DNA of 12,898 nucleotides from Candidatus Segatella mututuai (GCA_002439605.1 DJOI01000010.1:94019-106916); one strand, 5' to 3'; positions 1 to 8,139 are shown, counted from the first letter of the stretch. The notes: generated by a model not told the origin, from the sequence alone. A program made the numbers and translations.

Positions 1-72
1 TTATTTGGTATGATTAACAAAAAGGCTTGATAGATGGAGCTTAGAACCTATGGAATGAAGTTTAGCGAGTAG

Positions 73-1197
73 TCAGGGGCGATCTTCATCCTCAAATTCC
101 AGCCATAGCTCGACGTATTCAGGTCTGTGGATACTGTTCTCCTTGTCTTCCTTGCGAGCCTCTTCCGAAGTGGCATTGCTCACGGAGAGACCTAAGAGGC
201 GGATAGGACGGGCGGAGGAGTACTTCACCTGCTTGAGCAATCGCTTGGCGAGGGGAAGAATGTCAGCTTTCTTTTTCAGTATCTTGTCTTGTGAAAAACT
301 ACGAGTTATCTGGGTGAAGTCGGCGTATTTCACCTTCAAAGTCAATGTCCTGCCCTCAAATTCATTCTTGGCGATGCGGCTGACGAGTTCGAGTACCGTG
401 TGGTAAAGTTCGATGATGACGGCTGACTTGAGGTAGATGTCCTCCAGGAATGTTTGCTCGCAACCCACGGATTTTCTTTCGCGGTAGGTTACCACGGGAC
501 GATTGTCTATGCCCCGGGCGAAATTGTAGAAGATGTGGCCTGCCTTGCCAAATACCTCGACGAGATGTCGCTCGGATACTTTGCGAAGGTCGGCTCCCCG
601 GTAAATGCCCATGTAGTGCATCTTCTGCAGGGTCTTCTTGCCTACGCCCCAGAAGTCTTCTACGGGCAATTGCGAGATGAAGTCGAGTGCCTTGTCGGGA
701 TGGATGGTACAGATGCCGTCGGGCTTGCGATAGTCGGAAGCCACCTTGGCGAGGAACTTGCAATAGCTGATGCCTGCCGATGCGGTAAGTCCAGTCTCGG
801 CTTTGATTCGTTCTTTGATTTCGCGTGCCACGTCTACAGCCAACTCTATGCCTTTCTTGTTGTGTGTGACATCGAGAAAGGCTTCGTCGATGGAGAGAGG
901 CTCGATGAGGTCGGTATATTCCTGGAAGATGCGGTGTATTTTGGCAGACACCTCCTTGTAGTGGTCATGGCGGGAGGGTACGATGATAAGTTGCGGGCAG
1001 AGACGCTTGGCCTGTGCGATGGACTGAGCGGAATGAACACCGAAGCGTCGCGCCTCGTAGCTGGCTGTGGAAACCACGCCACGTGGACCGTCGAAGCCTA
1101 CCGCTATGGGCTGGCCTCGAAGGTCGGGGTTGTCTCTTTGCTCAACCGATGCAAAGAAGGCATCCATGTCGATGTGGATGATTTTGTGTTCGCTCAT
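73..1197 (-). CDS. dinB: DNA polymerase IV (Y-family translesion polymerase)
   Basis: This 374-residue protein is an error-prone translesion polymerase that extends primers past damaged bases. The palm has the first catalytic motif IDMDAFFASVEQ (Asp10, steric-gate Phe15) and the second, LSIDEAFLDV (Asp104-Glu105). Tyr80 in HYKEVS matches the second steric-gate residue known from E. coli. A helix-hairpin-helix thumb segment (about 178-197, FWGVGKKTLQKM) and a little-finger domain (about 245-345) follow. The C-terminal ELWLEF (363-368) fits the clamp-binding pattern QxxLxF except for Glu in place of Gln. The frame is open further upstream to 1359, but residue homology begins at MSEHKIIHIDMD, so the start is placed at 1197. 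That ATG overlaps the stop of the upstream symporter gene in an ATGA, suggesting translational coupling. Full length for the family. No SOS box is evident. Confidence 0.95.
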   Translation of the reverse strand: MSEHKIIHIDMDAFFASVEQRDNPDLRGQPIAVGFDGPRGVVSTASYEARRFGVHSAQSIAQAKRLCPQLIIVPSRHDHYKEVSAKIHRIFQEYTDLIEPLSIDEAFLDVTHNKKGIELAVDVAREIKERIKAETGLTASAGISYCKFLAKVASDYRKPDGICTIHPDKALDFISQLPVEDFWGVGKKTLQKMHYMGIYRGADLRKVSERHLVEVFGKAGHIFYNFARGIDNRPVVTYRERKSVGCEQTFLEDIYLKSAVIIELYHTVLELVSRIAKNEFEGRTLTLKVKYADFTQITRSFSQDKILKKKADILPLAKRLLKQVKYSSARPIRLLGLSVSNATSEEARKEDKENSIHRPEYVELWLEFEDEDRP

Positions 1198-2429
1198 CTC
1201 CGGATGTCCTTGTCCACCATCGCACATACACAGGAGTCCGACCACACGTTCTCGGCCGTTTCTATCATGTCGATGATGGTATAGATGGGCAGGATGATGC
1301 CCATGATGCCGATAGGTGCGTTCACGCCCGACATGAGGGAGAGGGTGAGAAAATAACAACCCATGGGAACGCCGGCGTTGCCAACTGCTGACAATACGGA
1401 AATGAAGAGCCAGAGCACCATCGTGCTCCAGGGCAAGGCTATGCCGCCATTCTGCATCAAAAAGAGTGAGGTGACAAGGATGAAGGCGGCGCAGCCATTC
1501 ATATTGATGGTGGTGCAGATAGGCAGTACGAAGCGCGACACCTTGGGGGATACTCCCAGCCTATCCTCTGCCGTCTGCATGGTGACAGGCAGGGTGGCGG
1601 CGGAGCTTTTCGTAAAAAGTGCCATCAACACCGCAGGCATCATCTTGCCTAATGTGCGGATAGGGTTCAACCCCTTTGCCAGGAGGAAGAGCGGAAGCAC
1701 GATGAAGGACTGGAGGACGTTGCCACCCACGATGACTGCTACATATTTGCCTATCGATTCCATTACGATGCCGGCGGAGAATTGTGCCGACAGTTGGGCT
1801 GCAAAGGCAATGATGCCCACTGGCAATGTCCATATCAAACCATGGATGAGCATGAAGATCAGGTCTTGCAAGCCTAACAATCCTTTTACAACCACCTCTT
1901 TCTTGTCTGTCTGTGGCATCTTTGCCAGGGCGATGCCGGCTGCGGCTGCCAATATCAAGATGGACAAGACGTTGCCCTCGGCAAAGGGTTTGATGATGTT
2001 GTTGGGTATTACTCCAAGAATATGGTCGTAATAAGATGTCTCGCCCAGATTCTGCGGCAGGTCTGCCATTCCACTCTGTACCACGGTCGATGGCAAATAG
2101 CCTGGAGACACGATGTTGTAGAGCACCAGTCCGACAGCCGCCGCGGCTATTGTTGTTAGCAAGGTGTAGACGATGGCATGACGGAATATCTTTCCCGTGT
2201 CGGCTTGATTGCCAAGCGACGACAAGGTCGTCACCACCGCCAAGGCGATGGTAGGTACCGCCAAGAGTTGGAACAGCCGGGTATAAACCGTGGCGATGAA
2301 GTTCATCAATCCATCGAGCCATTCGATGCCCAGCACTCCCAACACGGTGCCAACGGCCAATGCGCCAATCCAAAGCACCAACTGCCGGGTCTGCTTGTTG
2401 TTTTTTTTCTGATTCCTTGTCTTCTCCAT
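1194..2429 (-). CDS. Sodium:amino-acid symporter of the DAACS/SDF family, SstT-like
   Basis: This 411-residue inner-membrane protein belongs to the dicarboxylate/amino acid:cation symporter family (GltP, DctA, SstT). After a basic cytoplasmic N-terminus there are about eight membrane helices plus two re-entrant hairpins. Hairpin 1 carries TKSSAATLP (273-281), TM7 carries NMNG (309-312), and hairpin 2 carries SAVGNAGVPM (347-356). TM8 has the substrate-binding series Asp387, Glu390, Asn394, Asp398. In the archaeal aspartate transporter GltPh the second of these positions is Arg397, which binds the side-chain carboxylate. Here it is Glu, as I recall for the E. coli serine/threonine transporter SstT (DSCETALNSSTD). 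A neutral amino acid is therefore a better guess than glutamate, aspartate or C4-dicarboxylates. The gene lies 47 bases after the secreted-protein gene and overlaps dinB by four bases. Confidence 0.9.
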   Translation of the reverse strand: MEKTRNQKKNNKQTRQLVLWIGALAVGTVLGVLGIEWLDGLMNFIATVYTRLFQLLAVPTIALAVVTTLSSLGNQADTGKIFRHAIVYTLLTTIAAAAVGLVLYNIVSPGYLPSTVVQSGMADLPQNLGETSYYDHILGVIPNNIIKPFAEGNVLSILILAAAAGIALAKMPQTDKKEVVVKGLLGLQDLIFMLIHGLIWTLPVGIIAFAAQLSAQFSAGIVMESIGKYVAVIVGGNVLQSFIVLPLFLLAKGLNPIRTLGKMMPAVLMALFTKSSAATLPVTMQTAEDRLGVSPKVSRFVLPICTTINMNGCAAFILVTSLFLMQNGGIALPWSTMVLWLFISVLSAVGNAGVPMGCYFLTLSLMSGVNAPIGIMGIILPIYTIIDMIETAENVWSDSCVCAMVDKDIRR

Positions 2430-2476
2430 AAATCGAATGTCATTATCCTCTTATTACCTCGATTGCAAGGCGTTTG

Positions 2477-3118
2477 TTATTTTAGCATTTCATCGAGTTT
2501 CTTGACTAACAGCGCAGGGTCTTTACGAAACTCTTTCATGCTGAGGTCTTTGAGAATTTCATTTATTTGCGGATATTCCTTAAAGTACCTTTTCAGCATG
2601 GTCTTTTGACCGATTCCAATTGTAACACTGTTATCATTAAAATAATAGGTTCTCGCAAAGTCGTCATTCTTGGCTTTGTAATAAAACATGATGCCAAATC
2701 CGTAGATGCTTCCCGATTTCACATGGGTAGCTGTACTTGTGTAGTGGATATAGGCGGAAATGCTTTTCCCCTCATAGACAGGCTGAAGAAATACGGGATT
2801 TTTGTAGAGCTTTGGCTCTTTTTTATAGGACATGCTCAGTCCCATCTGTGCAACCATCGGAATCCAGTTTGTCCATTCTTTGGCCTTCTTGTCATAGAAT
2901 TTTATTCTTTTTACATCGGTAGAGGTGAAATCCGACTTTTCGTCACTCGCCTTATCCTTCACTCTAATCTCGTGGGCGTTGTCTACATAAAAAGAATAAA
3001 GGGAAGTTTCTCCTTTCACAACACTACCGTTGTTTAGTGTTACTTCGACATTCTGTGCTTGTGCCACCCTAAACGGCAGGATGGCAAGAAGCATAAAAAA
3101 CCACTTTCTCATAATCAT
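2477..3118 (-). CDS. Secreted hypothetical protein with signal peptide
   Basis: I do not recognise this 213-residue protein. The N-terminus (MIMRKWFFMLLAILPFRVAQAQ) is a clear Sec signal peptide, with likely cleavage after AQA near residue 21, so the mature protein should be periplasmic or surface-exposed. No lipobox cysteine follows. The mature part opens with a beta-rich stretch (VEVTLNNGSVVKGE, about 24-37), continues with aromatic beta-strand-like segments, and ends in a charged helical tail (about 170-213) with KRYFKEYPQINEILKDL. Another start at Met3 (3112) is equally possible. The gene is visibly AT-richer than its neighbours: sampled 60-base lines have 35-47% G+C, against 57% for a sampled line in the symporter gene. 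It has its own candidate promoter about 140 bases upstream and precedes the symporter gene by 47 bases. Confidence 0.8.
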   Translation of the reverse strand: MIMRKWFFMLLAILPFRVAQAQNVEVTLNNGSVVKGETSLYSFYVDNAHEIRVKDKASDEKSDFTSTDVKRIKFYDKKAKEWTNWIPMVAQMGLSMSYKKEPKLYKNPVFLQPVYEGKSISAYIHYTSTATHVKSGSIYGFGIMFYYKAKNDDFARTYYFNDNSVTIGIGQKTMLKRYFKEYPQINEILKDLSMKEFRKDPALLVKKLDEMLK

Positions 3119-3255
3119 AAACTTTGCAACACTATCATTTTATTTTTATTGTAAGCACCAGAGCAACAAAATATTGCTATGGGCTTTGCCTTGCTGTGAG
3201 ATTCACTTAACTTAGTGTTGCTATAAAAATCAAATGAGTCCTCAACAAGATGTGG

Positions 3256-3263
3256 CAAAGATA
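3256..3263 (-). promoter_or_regulatory. Candidate -7 box (TATCTTTG) for the secreted-protein/symporter/dinB unit
   Basis: On the minus strand TATCTTTG matches the Bacteroidota -7 consensus TAnnTTTG exactly. No clean TTTG -33 element is seen 19-21 bases upstream. It would give a 5' UTR of roughly 130 bases before the start at 3118. It lies downstream of the fumarase terminator, as expected for a new transcription unit. Confidence 0.45.
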
Positions 3264-3385
3264 TAAATAAAATTTGAGAAACTCTCTTCTTTGTTGGTAA
3301 AAAACAAGTTTTTTCAGTTGAAGAAATACTCTCTCAATACTCTCCTTTCTGTGCCAAGCGTCTATGTGTGTGATGGAAGTATATG

Positions 3386-3420
3386 AAAAACTCCCGAACG
3401 TACGAGCCGTTCGAGAGTTT
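3386..3420 (-). terminator. Intrinsic terminator after the fumarase gene
   Basis: Arms at 3408-3420 and 3388-3400 form a 13-bp stem with a 7-base loop on the minus strand. The single mismatch in DNA becomes a G-U wobble in minus-strand RNA, and the stem runs directly into a U tract (3386-3390). The polarity and the wobble both favour minus-strand use. It lies 40 bases beyond the fumarase stop. Confidence 0.85.
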
Positions 3421-3429
3421 ATATATAAA

Positions 3430-3465
3430 AGGTGTATGTTACTATATAAATAGGTGTATGTTACT
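3430..3465 (-). repeat. Two copies of a 14-bp direct repeat, one covering the fumarase stop codon
   Basis: AGGTGTATGTTACT (plus strand) occurs exactly at 3430-3443 and 3452-3465, a 22-base period with an AT-rich spacer. The second copy contains the fumarase TAA (complement of 3461-3463) and part of the last lysine codon, so the first copy looks like a local duplication of the gene's 3' end. Confidence 0.7.
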
Positions 3466-5119
3466 TCTGGCATTCCTTGCAAGGTGTCCAAGGCTTCAAC
3501 TGCTTGAAGAAGTCGTTGCCCTTGTCATCCACGAGGATGAAGGCAGGGAAGTCCTCAACGGTAATTTTCCAGATAGCCTCCATACCAAGCTCTGGGTACT
3601 CTACGCACTCGATGCTCTTGATGCTGCTCTGAGAGAGAACGGCGGCAACACCACCGATGGTACCGAGGTAGAAGCCGCCGTGCTTCTTGCAGGCATCGGT
3701 AACTACCTGGCCACGGTTACCCTTGGCAATCATCACGAGGCTTCCGCCGTGATTCTGGAACTCGTCAACGTATGGGTCCATACGGTTGGCTGTGGTAGGT
3801 CCCATAGAGCCACATGGATAACCCTCTGGAGTCTTGGCTGGTCCGGCATAGAGGATAGGGTGATCCTTGAAGTACTGTGGCAAGTCCTCTCCAGCGTCCA
3901 AACGAGCCTTGAGCTTAGCGTGAGCGATGTCACGAGCCACGATGATGGTACCCTTCAAGCTGACACGTGTGCTTACAGGATACTTGGTCAACTCTGCACG
4001 TACTGCGTTGATGCCCTTGTCGAGGTCGATCTCGATTCCCTTGGCACCCTCGCCTGGCTTGCGAAGCTCCTCAGGAATCAACTCTGATGGGTTGTCATCC
4101 ATCTTCTCCAACCAGATACCGTCTTTGTTGATCTTAGCCTTGATGTTGCGGTCGGCAGAACAGCTTACGCCCATACCGATAGGACAGCTGGCACCATGAC
4201 GTGGCAAACGAATCACACGGATGTCGTGAGCCAAGTACTTACCACCAAACTGAGCACCCAAGCCAATCTTGTGAGCTTCGTCAAGGAGTTTAGCCTCCAA
4301 GTCGAGGTCACGGAATGCACGACCTGTCTCATCACCTGTGGTAGGCAACTCATCGTAGTACTTGATGGAAGCAAGCTTCACGGTCAAGAGGTTCTTCTCG
4401 GCAGAAGTACCACCAATAACGAAGGCGATGTGGTAAGGAGGACAAGCCGCTGTACCGAGGCTCTTCATCTTCTCTACGAGGAATGGGAGAAGTGTGCCCT
4501 CGTTCTGGATGGTAGCCTTGGTCATAGGGTAGAAGTATGTCTTGTTGGCAGAGCCGCCACCCTTGGCAACCATTACGAAACGATACTCATCGCCCTCTGT
4601 TGCCTCGATGTCGATCTGTGCAGGGAGGTTGCAACGAGTGTTCACCTCATCATACATGTTGAGAGGAGCATTCTGTGAATAGCGGAGGTTGTCCTGGGTG
4701 TAAGTGTTGTAGACACCACGGCTCAAAGCCTCTTCGTCCTCGAAGTCGGTCCATACGCGCTGACCCTTCTCGCCGTGGATGATGGCGGTACCCGTGTCCT
4801 GGCAGAATGGGAGGATGCCCTTTACAGCCACCTCTGCGTTGCGGAGGAACTGGAGAGCCACATACTTGTCGTTCTCAGATGCCTCTGGGTCTTTCAAAAT
4901 CTTAGCCACCTGAGCGTTGTGCTCACGACGGAGCATGAACTCTACGTCGTGGAAGCCCTGCTGTGCGAGCAAGGTCAATGCTTCTTTAGAAACCTTGAGG
5001 ATAGTCTTACCCTCAAACTCAGCTGTGCTTACGCCTTCCTTGGTAAGCAAGCGATACTCAGTCTTGTCCTCTCCAAGTTGGAACATTGGAGCGTACTTAA
5101 AATCTGGAGTTTTTGCCAT
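3461..5119 (-). CDS. Fumarate hydratase, class I, [4Fe-4S] dependent
   Basis: This 552-residue cytoplasmic enzyme interconverts fumarate and L-malate. In anaerobic Bacteroidota this step belongs to the reductive branch leading to succinate. The length matches E. coli FumA/FumB (about 548). The N-terminal domain holds two cluster cysteines, Cys106 in PFCQDTGT and Cys226 in AACPPYH. The third is Cys320 in SCPIGMGVSCSADRN, with Cys312 nearby. These positions fit the three cluster ligands known for FumA. The C-terminal domain has GPTTANRMD (about 440-448) and IAKGNRGQ (about 464-471), both typical of the active site. The protein ends in PCKEC-QK, a CxxC tail that I cannot place. An 86-base structured spacer separates it from the upstream peptidase gene, and an intrinsic terminator follows. 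It may be read from the hflX promoter or from an unseen internal promoter. Confidence 0.95.
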   Translation of the reverse strand: MAKTPDFKYAPMFQLGEDKTEYRLLTKEGVSTAEFEGKTILKVSKEALTLLAQQGFHDVEFMLRREHNAQVAKILKDPEASENDKYVALQFLRNAEVAVKGILPFCQDTGTAIIHGEKGQRVWTDFEDEEALSRGVYNTYTQDNLRYSQNAPLNMYDEVNTRCNLPAQIDIEATEGDEYRFVMVAKGGGSANKTYFYPMTKATIQNEGTLLPFLVEKMKSLGTAACPPYHIAFVIGGTSAEKNLLTVKLASIKYYDELPTTGDETGRAFRDLDLEAKLLDEAHKIGLGAQFGGKYLAHDIRVIRLPRHGASCPIGMGVSCSADRNIKAKINKDGIWLEKMDDNPSELIPEELRKPGEGAKGIEIDLDKGINAVRAELTKYPVSTRVSLKGTIIVARDIAHAKLKARLDAGEDLPQYFKDHPILYAGPAKTPEGYPCGSMGPTTANRMDPYVDEFQNHGGSLVMIAKGNRGQVVTDACKKHGGFYLGTIGGVAAVLSQSSIKSIECVEYPELGMEAIWKITVEDFPAFILVDDKGNDFFKQLKPWTPCKECQK

Positions 5120-5150
5120 ATATTCTTATACTAAAAAATAGTTGATTATT

Positions 5151-5190
5151 TCTCGCAAGGTGGTCTTGCAGAGAGATAGCTCCCCGCAAG
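5151..5190 (-). promoter_or_regulatory. Two mutually exclusive hairpins in the peptidase-fumarase spacer
   Basis: On the minus strand segment 5181-5190 (CTTGCGGGGA) can pair with 5165-5174 (TCTCTGCAAG) over 10 pairs including two G-U, with a 6-base loop. The same middle segment can instead pair with 5151-5159 (CTTGCGAGA) over 9 pairs with one bulge and a 5-base loop. Both cannot form together. No U tract follows directly, so neither is a standard intrinsic terminator. The spacer could set mRNA processing, stability or translation of the fumarase; the function is inference. Confidence 0.45.
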
Positions 5191-5205
5191 ACTCCTGTAT
5201 AATGT

Positions 5206-8118
5206 TTAGTAACCGAAGATTTCCTCCTGTGTGAGTTTCTTGACAGGAGCAATCTTTTCGAGCGACTTCATGTCGAGGTTCTTCTCGTCGCCGAGGATAA
5301 CCATGCGGAAAGGCTTGCCTACGATGTTCTGCTTCTCGAAGTTGGTGATGTCCTGTAGTGTGATAGAAGGCAACATCTCGTAGAGCTTCTTGTTGGGATC
5401 GTAGTCGATGCCTTTGAATTTAGCGTTGAGGTAAGCGTCGATGACACCAGCCTTGGTAATGCGAATGCTCTGCAAGCTCTTCGTGAGACTCTGCTTAGCC
5501 AGGTTGAAGGAAGCCTCGTTCTGTGGCAAGTTGTTAATGATGTCGTTGAATGTGTGGATGCAGTCCATCATCTTGTCGTTCTGCGAGATGATGTGAGTAA
5601 AGAAATACTCGGTGTCATCCTTGCGTCCTGGACGAACATAGTAAGAACCAGCGTTGTAAGCCAAGCCACGGGTTTCGCGAAGCTCCTGGAAGACGATGGC
5701 ATTCATGCCGCCGCCGAAGTACTCGTTGAACATGCCCACCAAGGCAGCGTTGTCGGCATTGAAAGGCTTGCCCTCGTTCTGGTACTGGCGCAGGTAGATG
5801 TTCTTTGCCTCGTAAGGAGCGATGTAAATCTCGTTGGTGTTAACCTGCTCCATCTTATATTCCTTGCCCTGTGGCACGGCGGCCAACTTGGCAGGGGTCT
5901 TGTGCTCCTTGGCAAGGAGCGAACTGAGCTGCTTCTCGCTGTAAGGACCGTAGTATAGTACGGTGTGCTCGATGTTATCCAAATCACCCAAAAGGTTGAT
6001 GAGAGCCTGTGGGTTCATCTTGCGCAGTTCGTCGGTCTTGATGCCATTGCGCATAGGGTTGTAGGGGCCGTATGTGCAGTAGGCCCATAGATAGCTGAAG
6101 TTGGCTCTTTGGTTGGTCTTGGAGTCGGCATGTTCCTTTTCGATAAGGTCAACAAACTGGTTCCATGAAGCCTTGTCTGCCTTGGCATTGTGCAATACGT
6201 TCTCCAGGAGCTTGAGGGCTGCAGGCAAGTTCTCGTTCAGACCATTGAGGCTGATAGAGAGGCTCTTGCTCCCCTGGCTTACGCTGTAGTTGCAAGCCAA
6301 CTTATAGAAAGCCTGCTTGATTTGAGATACGGTCATCTTGTCGGTGCCGATGTAGTTGAGGTAGTTGGCGGCATAGCTGTAGCGGATGTCGTCCTCGTCA
6401 CCGAACTCATAGCGGAATACGAGGTTGAACAAGCCATCCTGTGTGTTCTGCTTGTAGATGAGAGGCAACTTCTTGCTGGTCTTGCCCACGGTTAGGTCTT
6501 TCTTGAAGTCGAGGAACTGAGTCTGGATAGGCTCCACCTGCGAGTTTTTGATTTCCTTGACGAATGCGCTCTCATACTCGCGGTTGGCAGGTATAGGAGT
6601 GATGATAGGCTTTTCTATCTTCTTGAGAGTGGTATCCTCGCCCATGCGTTTGTATACGCAAATGAAGTTGTCGTCGCGCAGATACTTGTTGGCAAAGTCG
6701 ACGATGTCCTTCTTGGTGAACTTGCTCTGGCGGTCGAGCTGCTGGGCCACGTCTTTCCAGTTCTGGTCGTTGATGAATGCGTCGACCATGATGCTGGCAC
6801 GGTTGTTATTGTTGTCGAGGCCCTTGTAGAAATTCAACTTCTTGTTGGCGATGACCGAAGGCAAGAGGTCGTCGTCGAACTCGCCACGGCGCAACTTGTC
6901 CATTTCCTGTAGCAACAGGGCACGTGTGTCTTCCAGCTTCTGTCCCTTGTTGGGCAATCCCTCTACGATGAATGCAGAGTAGTCGTGCAATCCGTAGTTG
7001 AATGCACCGGCCGAGGCCAGTTTCATCTTCTGCTCCAGATCAACCTCCATCAGTCCGGCCTTGCCGTTGGCAAGCATGTCGCTGATGACATCGAGCATGT
7101 CGTTGCTCTGTACGTCGTTGCTGCCCTTGAATCGCCAAGCGAGCATTACGTTCTCGGCTTCCTTGCCCACCACGGTTGTGTCCTTGACGGCTGTTATGTC
7201 GGGTTGTGTGCCAAACTCAGGACGAGAGAGGTTGTCGCTCTTCTTCCACTCGCCAAAGTATTTGTCGATGATGGCAATTGTTTTGTCGGGATCGAAGTCG
7301 CCGGCGAGGATAATGGCCACATTGTTGGGCACATAGTAGCGGTGGAAGTAGTTTTGGATGTTGATGATGCTTGGGTTCTTGAGGTGCTCCTGCTCGCCAA
7401 TGGTGGTCTGTGTGCCATAAGGGTGGGTGGGGGTGAGCAACTTCCACAGAGCGGCAAACTCCTTGGTGCCGTCGCTGGCCATGGAGATGTTCTTCTCCTC
7501 GTATACGGCCTCCAGCTCGGTGTGGAAGCCACGGATCACCATGTTTTGGAAGCGGTCGCTCTGAACCTTGGCCCAGTTCTCAATCTCGTTGTTGGGGATG
7601 TTCTCCACATAGCAAGTCACGTCGTTGCTGGTGTAGGCGTTGGTGCCCTCGCTGCCGATGCTGGTCATCAACTTGTCGTACTCGTTGGGGATGAAGTATT
7701 TGGCTGCCAACTGCGAGATGGAGTCAATCTCGTGGTAAGCCTGCTTGCGCTGTGCAGGGTCGGTGAGCTTGCGGTAAGTCTCATAGCGGCGGGTAATCTC
7801 GTCGAGGTATGGCTTTTCTTTGGCGTAGTCGGTGGTGCCGAATTTCTGGGTGCCCTTGAACATGAGGTGCTCCAGGTAGTGTGCCAGGCCTGTGGTCTCG
7901 GCTGGGTCGTTGCGCGAGCCTGTTCTCACGGCGATGTTGGCCTGCAAACGGGGCTTCTCCTTGTTCACTGACATGTACACCTTCAGCCCGTTGTCGAGGG
8001 TGTAGATGCGGGTCTGCATTGCATCGCCAGGCACGGTGGTGTAATGGTAGTCCTTGGCGTTGGCGCTGAAGGCTCCCATGGCTAGGAGAGCAGCCAACAT
8101 GGTTGATTTTAAATTCAT
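5206..8118 (-). CDS. Secreted M16 family zinc metallopeptidase (two-repeat)
   Basis: This 970-residue protein is a pitrilysin-type (M16) peptidase. It has a signal peptide (MNLKSTMLAALLAMGAFSANA, likely cleaved after residue 21), so it should act in the periplasm. The inverted zinc motif HYLEH (His80, Glu83, His84) is intact. The distal zinc-ligand glutamate is probably in EAVYEEKN (Glu207 or Glu208), about 123 residues on rather than the usual 76 or so. The gap is filled by a helical, charged insert (about 105-155). The second half (about 550-970) lacks HxxEH but keeps the inactive-domain signature ELRETRGLAY (812-821). That gives the usual active-plus-inactive half pair that forms a chamber for unfolded peptides. 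The gene starts 21 bases after the DUF4954-type gene, so co-transcription is likely. The substrate is unknown. Confidence 0.93.
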   Translation of the reverse strand: MNLKSTMLAALLAMGAFSANAKDYHYTTVPGDAMQTRIYTLDNGLKVYMSVNKEKPRLQANIAVRTGSRNDPAETTGLAHYLEHLMFKGTQKFGTTDYAKEKPYLDEITRRYETYRKLTDPAQRKQAYHEIDSISQLAAKYFIPNEYDKLMTSIGSEGTNAYTSNDVTCYVENIPNNEIENWAKVQSDRFQNMVIRGFHTELEAVYEEKNISMASDGTKEFAALWKLLTPTHPYGTQTTIGEQEHLKNPSIINIQNYFHRYYVPNNVAIILAGDFDPDKTIAIIDKYFGEWKKSDNLSRPEFGTQPDITAVKDTTVVGKEAENVMLAWRFKGSNDVQSNDMLDVISDMLANGKAGLMEVDLEQKMKLASAGAFNYGLHDYSAFIVEGLPNKGQKLEDTRALLLQEMDKLRRGEFDDDLLPSVIANKKLNFYKGLDNNNNRASIMVDAFINDQNWKDVAQQLDRQSKFTKKDIVDFANKYLRDDNFICVYKRMGEDTTLKKIEKPIITPIPANREYESAFVKEIKNSQVEPIQTQFLDFKKDLTVGKTSKKLPLIYKQNTQDGLFNLVFRYEFGDEDDIRYSYAANYLNYIGTDKMTVSQIKQAFYKLACNYSVSQGSKSLSISLNGLNENLPAALKLLENVLHNAKADKASWNQFVDLIEKEHADSKTNQRANFSYLWAYCTYGPYNPMRNGIKTDELRKMNPQALINLLGDLDNIEHTVLYYGPYSEKQLSSLLAKEHKTPAKLAAVPQGKEYKMEQVNTNEIYIAPYEAKNIYLRQYQNEGKPFNADNAALVGMFNEYFGGGMNAIVFQELRETRGLAYNAGSYYVRPGRKDDTEYFFTHIISQNDKMMDCIHTFNDIINNLPQNEASFNLAKQSLTKSLQSIRITKAGVIDAYLNAKFKGIDYDPNKKLYEMLPSITLQDITNFEKQNIVGKPFRMVILGDEKNLDMKSLEKIAPVKKLTQEEIFGY

Positions 8119-8139
8119 AATTTTATGTTTTTGAAATGT

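Noticed and set aside
19..49. Weak hairpin followed by a U run downstream of dinB
   Set aside because: Only about 5 pairs with a 17-base loop; too weak to call a terminator.
454..1284. Long plus-strand reading frame (276 codons) opposite dinB
   Set aside because: It is a mirror of dinB codons, shows no known domain, and dinB homology is complete on the other strand.
1198..1359. N-terminal extension of dinB by 54 codons
   Set aside because: The extension is a His/Arg-rich translation of the symporter gene in another frame; polymerase homology starts at 1197.
3207..3491. 94-codon minus-strand frame between the secreted-protein and fumarase genes
   Set aside because: It overlaps the fumarase end and runs through the fumarase terminator; low-complexity translation with no recognisable motif.
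6985..7971. 328-codon plus-strand reading frame opposite the M16 gene
   Set aside because: Antisense shadow: repetitive Val/Leu/Gly-rich translation, no promoter, and the M16 protein is full length in the opposite strand.
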